DNA from: Deltaproteobacteria bacterium
GTDB lineage: Bacteria; Desulfobacterota; Desulfuromonadia; Desulfuromonadales; JAAYDE01
Direction of reading: 5' to 3'
NCBI GenBank assembly: GCA_016934985.1
Contig: JAFGRU010000019.1
Location: 42,982 to 106,981, forward strand
DNA length: 64,000 nucleotides
Shown here: piece after piece, positions 60,831-64,000 of the stretch
How the letters are laid out: every line of letters starts with the position of its first letter
Position numbering within the stretch: position 1 is the first letter of the stretch
Notes under the pieces: model-generated
The model's input: the letters and a program-made list of their open reading frames with translations, nothing else
Databases searched by the model: none
What the model was told of the DNA's origin: nothing
Made by a program: the position numbers and the translations under genes

Positions 60831-61064
60831 TTAATCTTTGCAATTCCCGCAACAACCACCGTGCGGCGTCCCATGCACCATCTCTTCGATGCTTGCATCC
60901 ATAGCCTGCTCCAGGTCAGCGACAACTGCGCTGAACTGGCCGGCGGACAGGCCCTTGTCACAATTGGGGCAGGTGGAGTAGGTTCTCTTGAACCAGTCCA
61001 GGGTCCCGTAAATCGCTTCGCCACAGTAGGGGCAGTCAAGGGCGACCTTTGACTCTGCGTCCAT
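60831..61064 (-). CDS. Small zinc-ribbon protein
   Basis: 77 residues. CPYC and CPNC knuckles 20 residues apart make an N-terminal zinc ribbon, and the C-terminus ends HGTPHGGCCGNC, a second Cys/His cluster. Such two-cluster small proteins occur next to signalling genes but have no known function. The gene follows the hybrid kinase by 18 bases in the same direction and is probably co-transcribed. Confidence 0.65.
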   Translation of the reverse strand: MDAESKVALDCPYCGEAIYGTLDWFKRTYSTCPNCDKGLSAGQFSAVVADLEQAMDASIEEMVHGTPHGGCCGNCKD

Positions 61065-61082
61065 AGTTTTGTACTCCCTGGT

Positions 61083-63971
61083 TTAGATTGAGGTACAGCC
61101 GCGTTTCCTGTCATCGAGCACCCTGCGAACGTGTTCGGCCAGGCTTCTCATATCAAACGGTTTGGTAAGAAACGCTCGAATGCCGATCTCTTTAGCCCTC
61201 TTTTCCGAAATGTGCTCATTGTACCCCGTGCACATGATGATGGGAATATCGTGACGGATTTTTATTAGTTCCAGGGCCAACCGGTCCCCGGTCATCTCCG
61301 GCATGGTCATGTCGGTGATGACCAGATCGAATCCCTGGGGATCGCCGCGAAACAGCTCCAGGGCCTCCATGCTGCACAGGCTGTCCACCACCGCATAACC
61401 GTTCCTGCTGAGCATTTCCACCCCCATCCTCACCAGGGACGGTTCATCATCGACAAAAAGAATTCGTTCGTGGCCGACCGGCAACGTACCCTCCGCAACA
61501 GGCCCGTCCTGCTGCACTTCGGAGATGATTCTGGGCAGATAAACCTCAAAAGTGGTCCCTTCATCCGGAACACTTCTGCAGGTAATGGCGCCGTGGTGAC
61601 TCCTGATGATGCCGTGAATAACCGACAACCCCAATCCGGTGCCGCGCCCCATTTCCTTGGTGGTAAAATAGGGTTCAAAAATTCTGTCCACGATCTCCGG
61701 CGGAATCCCTTTTCCGTTATCCCGGACGGAAAGCTTCAGATAGGTCCCGGGGGAGATATCAAAATCGTGGAAAACTTCAGGCCTTTCGATGGCAACCTCA
61801 GTCAGCGCCACTTCCAGTATGCCTCCGCTTTCATCCAGGGCATGAACGGCGTTGGTGCACAGGTTCATGACGATTTGATTGATCTGGGTGGGAGCCGACA
61901 TCACCAGACCCGAAGCTGCAAGGTCCTGGCGGATATCGATGTTCGACGGAATTATCGAGCGCAGCATCTTGAGAGCTTCCTTGACGACGGTGCCCAGGGA
62001 AATGGGAGAAAATTCGGTCTCCGCCATGCGGCTGAAGGTAAGAATCTGTTTTACCAGGTCCCTGGCCCGATCACTCGACTTGAGCACCTCATGAAGTTCC
62101 TCCCGGGCCTTATCCGTTTCCGCCAGGTCATCGAGGGCAAGTTCAGTGTAACCGATAATAGCCGACAGGATATTGTTGAAATCATGGGCAATGCCCCCCG
62201 CCAGGGTACCGATGGCCTCCATCTTCTGGGCCTGGGTAAGCAGGGCCTCGAGCCGCTTTTTTTCTTCTTCAGCCTCTTTCTGATCGTTGATATCGGAAAT
62301 AAAGCCTTCAATAAGTAGGGGCTTGCCGTTGCTGTCATACACCATGCGCGCGCTGATGGACACCCAGATACCGGTCCCGTCCTTGCGCTTGAAGCGGGTT
62401 TCAAACCCGGCGACCTTTCCCTCTTCAAGGAGGGTGGCAACCATGGCGTCCCGATCGTCCGGGCTGAGGTAAACCTCTCTGCCGATATCCCTCACGCCGG
62501 CAATGAGTTCCTCGGGTGAAGCATAGCCGAGCATTTCAGCCATGGCTGGATTGGCGCTGAGGAAGGCTCCCTCCAGAGAGCTTTGCAAAAAACCTTCAAG
62601 GGCGTTTTCAAAAATGAGCCGATAATTCTCTTCGCTCTTCCTGAGACCCTCCATGGAATCCCTGAGCTTGCTGGTCATGAGATTGAACGTGCGGGCCAGG
62701 ATGCCGATCTCATCCCGGGACGACACCTCAACGACCTGAGCCAGGTCTCCGCGGCTGATCCTCTCGGCACTCAGTGTCATCTGACGGATGGGGCGGGTAA
62801 TCTTGAGGGTAACCGGGATAAATACCGCACCGATCAAAACGGTAATGAGAACCCCCGCAAGGCCCATGATGCGCGTCATCCGCAAACGACCGTCACTCAG
62901 CAGGGTGCTGTAGGCCTGGAGTTCATCCTCATGGACACTGGTTCCGATGACCCAGTCCCAGGGCGCATAATAGGCGAGGCGGGCGATTTTCCAGCGTGGT
63001 GCCGCTTCGCCGGGATTTTGCCAGCGGTAACGAACGGTGGCCATTTCACCCGGTTTGAGGCCCTTGGCCGTGGTGATGATTTCCTGGATTACGTAGTGGC
63101 CGTCGCTGTCCTGACTCGACCAGATATCCTCGCCGTCCCGCTCCCCCTTGTCAGAAATGATATAGCGTCCGCGGCTCTCCCCTCCGCCGCCAAGGACATA
63201 GACATAGCCTGTTCTACCGACCTTGGTTTGAAGGATGGCCTGACTTACCCGAGCCTCCACGGTCTTCTGTTTGACACCGACATAAATCATCCCCACCAGG
63301 GTACCGTCCCGCCCTGTCAGCGGCGCATAAGCGGTAAGGTACCAGGCATTGACGACATAGGCGCGGCCATGGTAGGTCTCACCCTTGAGAATGGTTGAAA
63401 TCACGGGGTTTTCCACTCCGTCCGGATTGACGGCCGGGATATAGGTGCCGATGGCCCGTTTGCCTTCCAACGTCTCGACCGTGGTGGCAACACGCAGCAT
63501 ATCCCCCTTTTCATTCATGCGCTGAAAGACGGTGGCGGTTTTCCCCACCAGCCGGGTCACCTCATCCACGATGGGAGTCTCGACGTTGAGATCCGCATTT
63601 TGACCAAGCCATCGCCCTCCCACCAGAAACTTTGACAGCTTTACGGATTCAGATTTGTCGGTGTACTGATTGATCGCCGTCCAGGGGATGGTTTCCCTGG
63701 ACAGGATCATCTCCCCCGCGCCGTCAAGAACGTGCTGCGCGACATTCAGGTTGTAGTCAACCTGTTGCTGAACCGCCTCGTTCTCGGTCCGGACCAGATT
63801 GTAAATCCCCTGGGTAATATGATCGAGGTCGGCATTTATCAGGACCTCCACCTCGCGCTGGGCCAATTGATTGTATTGGCGGCTCTGCCACACGGCGAGA
63901 ACAACCAATGCGACCGCGGCAATCATAACGCCGGCCGCACCCATAAGGGCAAACTTGGCGCCGAGTCTCAT
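61083..63971 (-). CDS. Hybrid sensor histidine kinase with Cache, HAMP, PAS and receiver domains
   Basis: 962 residues. Two membrane helices flank a periplasmic dCache-like sensor (about 35-370), with Cache-type segment [23 protein letters not shown] (about 390-445), PAS (about 455-580), HisKA with H596 in [10 protein letters not shown], HATPase and a C-terminal receiver domain with phospho-Asp D887 in VITDMTMPE follow. It senses an extracytoplasmic small molecule and relays to a downstream partner not in this window. No output domain beyond REC. Confidence 0.9.
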   Translation of the reverse strand: MRLGAKFALMGAAGVMIAAVALVVLAVWQSRQYNQLAQREVEVLINADLDHITQGIYNLVRTENEAVQQQVDYNLNVAQHVLDGAGEMILSRETIPWTAINQYTDKSESVKLSKFLVGGRWLGQNADLNVETPIVDEVTRLVGKTATVFQRMNEKGDMLRVATTVETLEGKRAIGTYIPAVNPDGVENPVISTILKGETYHGRAYVVNAWYLTAYAPLTGRDGTLVGMIYVGVKQKTVEARVSQAILQTKVGRTGYVYVLGGGGESRGRYIISDKGERDGEDIWSSQDSDGHYVIQEIITTAKGLKPGEMATVRYRWQNPGEAAPRWKIARLAYYAPWDWVIGTSVHEDELQAYSTLLSDGRLRMTRIMGLAGVLITVLIGAVFIPVTLKITRPIRQMTLSAERISRGDLAQVVEVSSRDEIGILARTFNLMTSKLRDSMEGLRKSEENYRLIFENALEGFLQSSLEGAFLSANPAMAEMLGYASPEELIAGVRDIGREVYLSPDDRDAMVATLLEEGKVAGFETRFKRKDGTGIWVSISARMVYDSNGKPLLIEGFISDINDQKEAEEEKKRLEALLTQAQKMEAIGTLAGGIAHDFNNILSAIIGYTELALDDLAETDKAREELHEVLKSSDRARDLVKQILTFSRMAETEFSPISLGTVVKEALKMLRSIIPSNIDIRQDLAASGLVMSAPTQINQIVMNLCTNAVHALDESGGILEVALTEVAIERPEVFHDFDISPGTYLKLSVRDNGKGIPPEIVDRIFEPYFTTKEMGRGTGLGLSVIHGIIRSHHGAITCRSVPDEGTTFEVYLPRIISEVQQDGPVAEGTLPVGHERILFVDDEPSLVRMGVEMLSRNGYAVVDSLCSMEALELFRGDPQGFDLVITDMTMPEMTGDRLALELIKIRHDIPIIMCTGYNEHISEKRAKEIGIRAFLTKPFDMRSLAEHVRRVLDDRKRGCTSI

Positions 63972-64000
63972 ATTCCTCGACGAAGAGGATGTGGGTTGGG

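Noticed and set aside
60619..60855. 78-codon minus-strand frame before the small hypothetical gene
   Set aside because: No ribosome site, no recognisable features, and it runs into the start of the 88-residue gene; treated as noncoding.
1..64000. CRISPR arrays, tRNA and rRNA genes
   Set aside because: No regularly spaced direct repeats and no recognisable tRNA or rRNA sequence were seen by eye; a tRNA scan was not possible.

Overview
The window looks like a chromosome segment of an anaerobic Gram-negative bacterium, most likely Desulfobacterota (Desulfuromonadia-like). The anaerobic traits are a class III (oxygen-sensitive) ribonucleotide reductase and NikR-linked nickel uptake. The Gram-negative envelope traits are an Lpp-like lipoprotein, an LpxH-like phosphatase, periplasmic lytic enzymes and a tandem rdgB-rph-amidase cluster. 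The taxonomic call is an inference from gene content only. No rRNA, tRNA or CRISPR array was recognised.

Positions 1 to about 12.8 kb are one arm of a Mu-like transposable prophage that runs off the left edge. Reading leftward from a repressor/Ner divergent control region (11.14-11.26 kb), it has a string of tightly overlapping early genes, a MuA-type DDE transposase, a MuB-type ATPase, GemA, Mor, a protease-capsid fusion, a tail-assembly chaperone with a clear -1 frameshift signal, and the start of a tape-measure gene. The order is odd. A virion-morphogenesis gene sits in the early operon. The capsid gene follows Mor with no terminase or portal between them.

Positions 13.5-21.9 kb carry host metal and nucleotide genes. 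The nrdD-nrdG operon has its glycyl-radical C-terminus encoded as a separate 52-residue ORF that is too short for routine gene calling. Divergent from it are nikR and the nickel ECF-type transporter nikK-M-L-Q-O, followed by an L,D-transpeptidase. Positions 22-28.9 kb hold an Lpp-like lipoprotein, rdgB-rph-amidase, a DHH phosphoesterase, a LOG-like protein, a TPR protein and TenA. A 929-bp gene-free stretch (28.9-29.8 kb) holds a candidate stand-alone structured RNA with its own terminator.

Positions 29.8-45.2 kb are mostly leftward housekeeping and envelope genes: exonuclease, thioesterase, HtpX, SIMPL protein, LysE exporter, lipoprotein beta-carbonic anhydrase, rhodanese, L,D-transpeptidase, lytic transglycosylase, SlyD-like isomerase, DoxX, a pesticin-like muramidase beside an LprI-like lysozyme inhibitor, glutamine amidotransferase, hydrolase and threonine aldolase. 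Positions 45.3-64 kb hold a PocR/PAS histidine kinase, LpxH-like phosphatase, BrkB/YihY protein, YkgJ protein, a catalytic plus non-catalytic M16 peptidase pair, Lon, 6-phosphofructokinase, a DUF1275 membrane protein, a TPR membrane protein, small zinc-ribbon proteins and a hybrid sensor kinase.

The observations most worth following up are the split NrdD, the muramidase/LprI pair, the prophage frameshift and gene order, the early promoter whose -10 hexamer is the spacer of an operator palindrome, and the orphan RNA locus near 29.4 kb.
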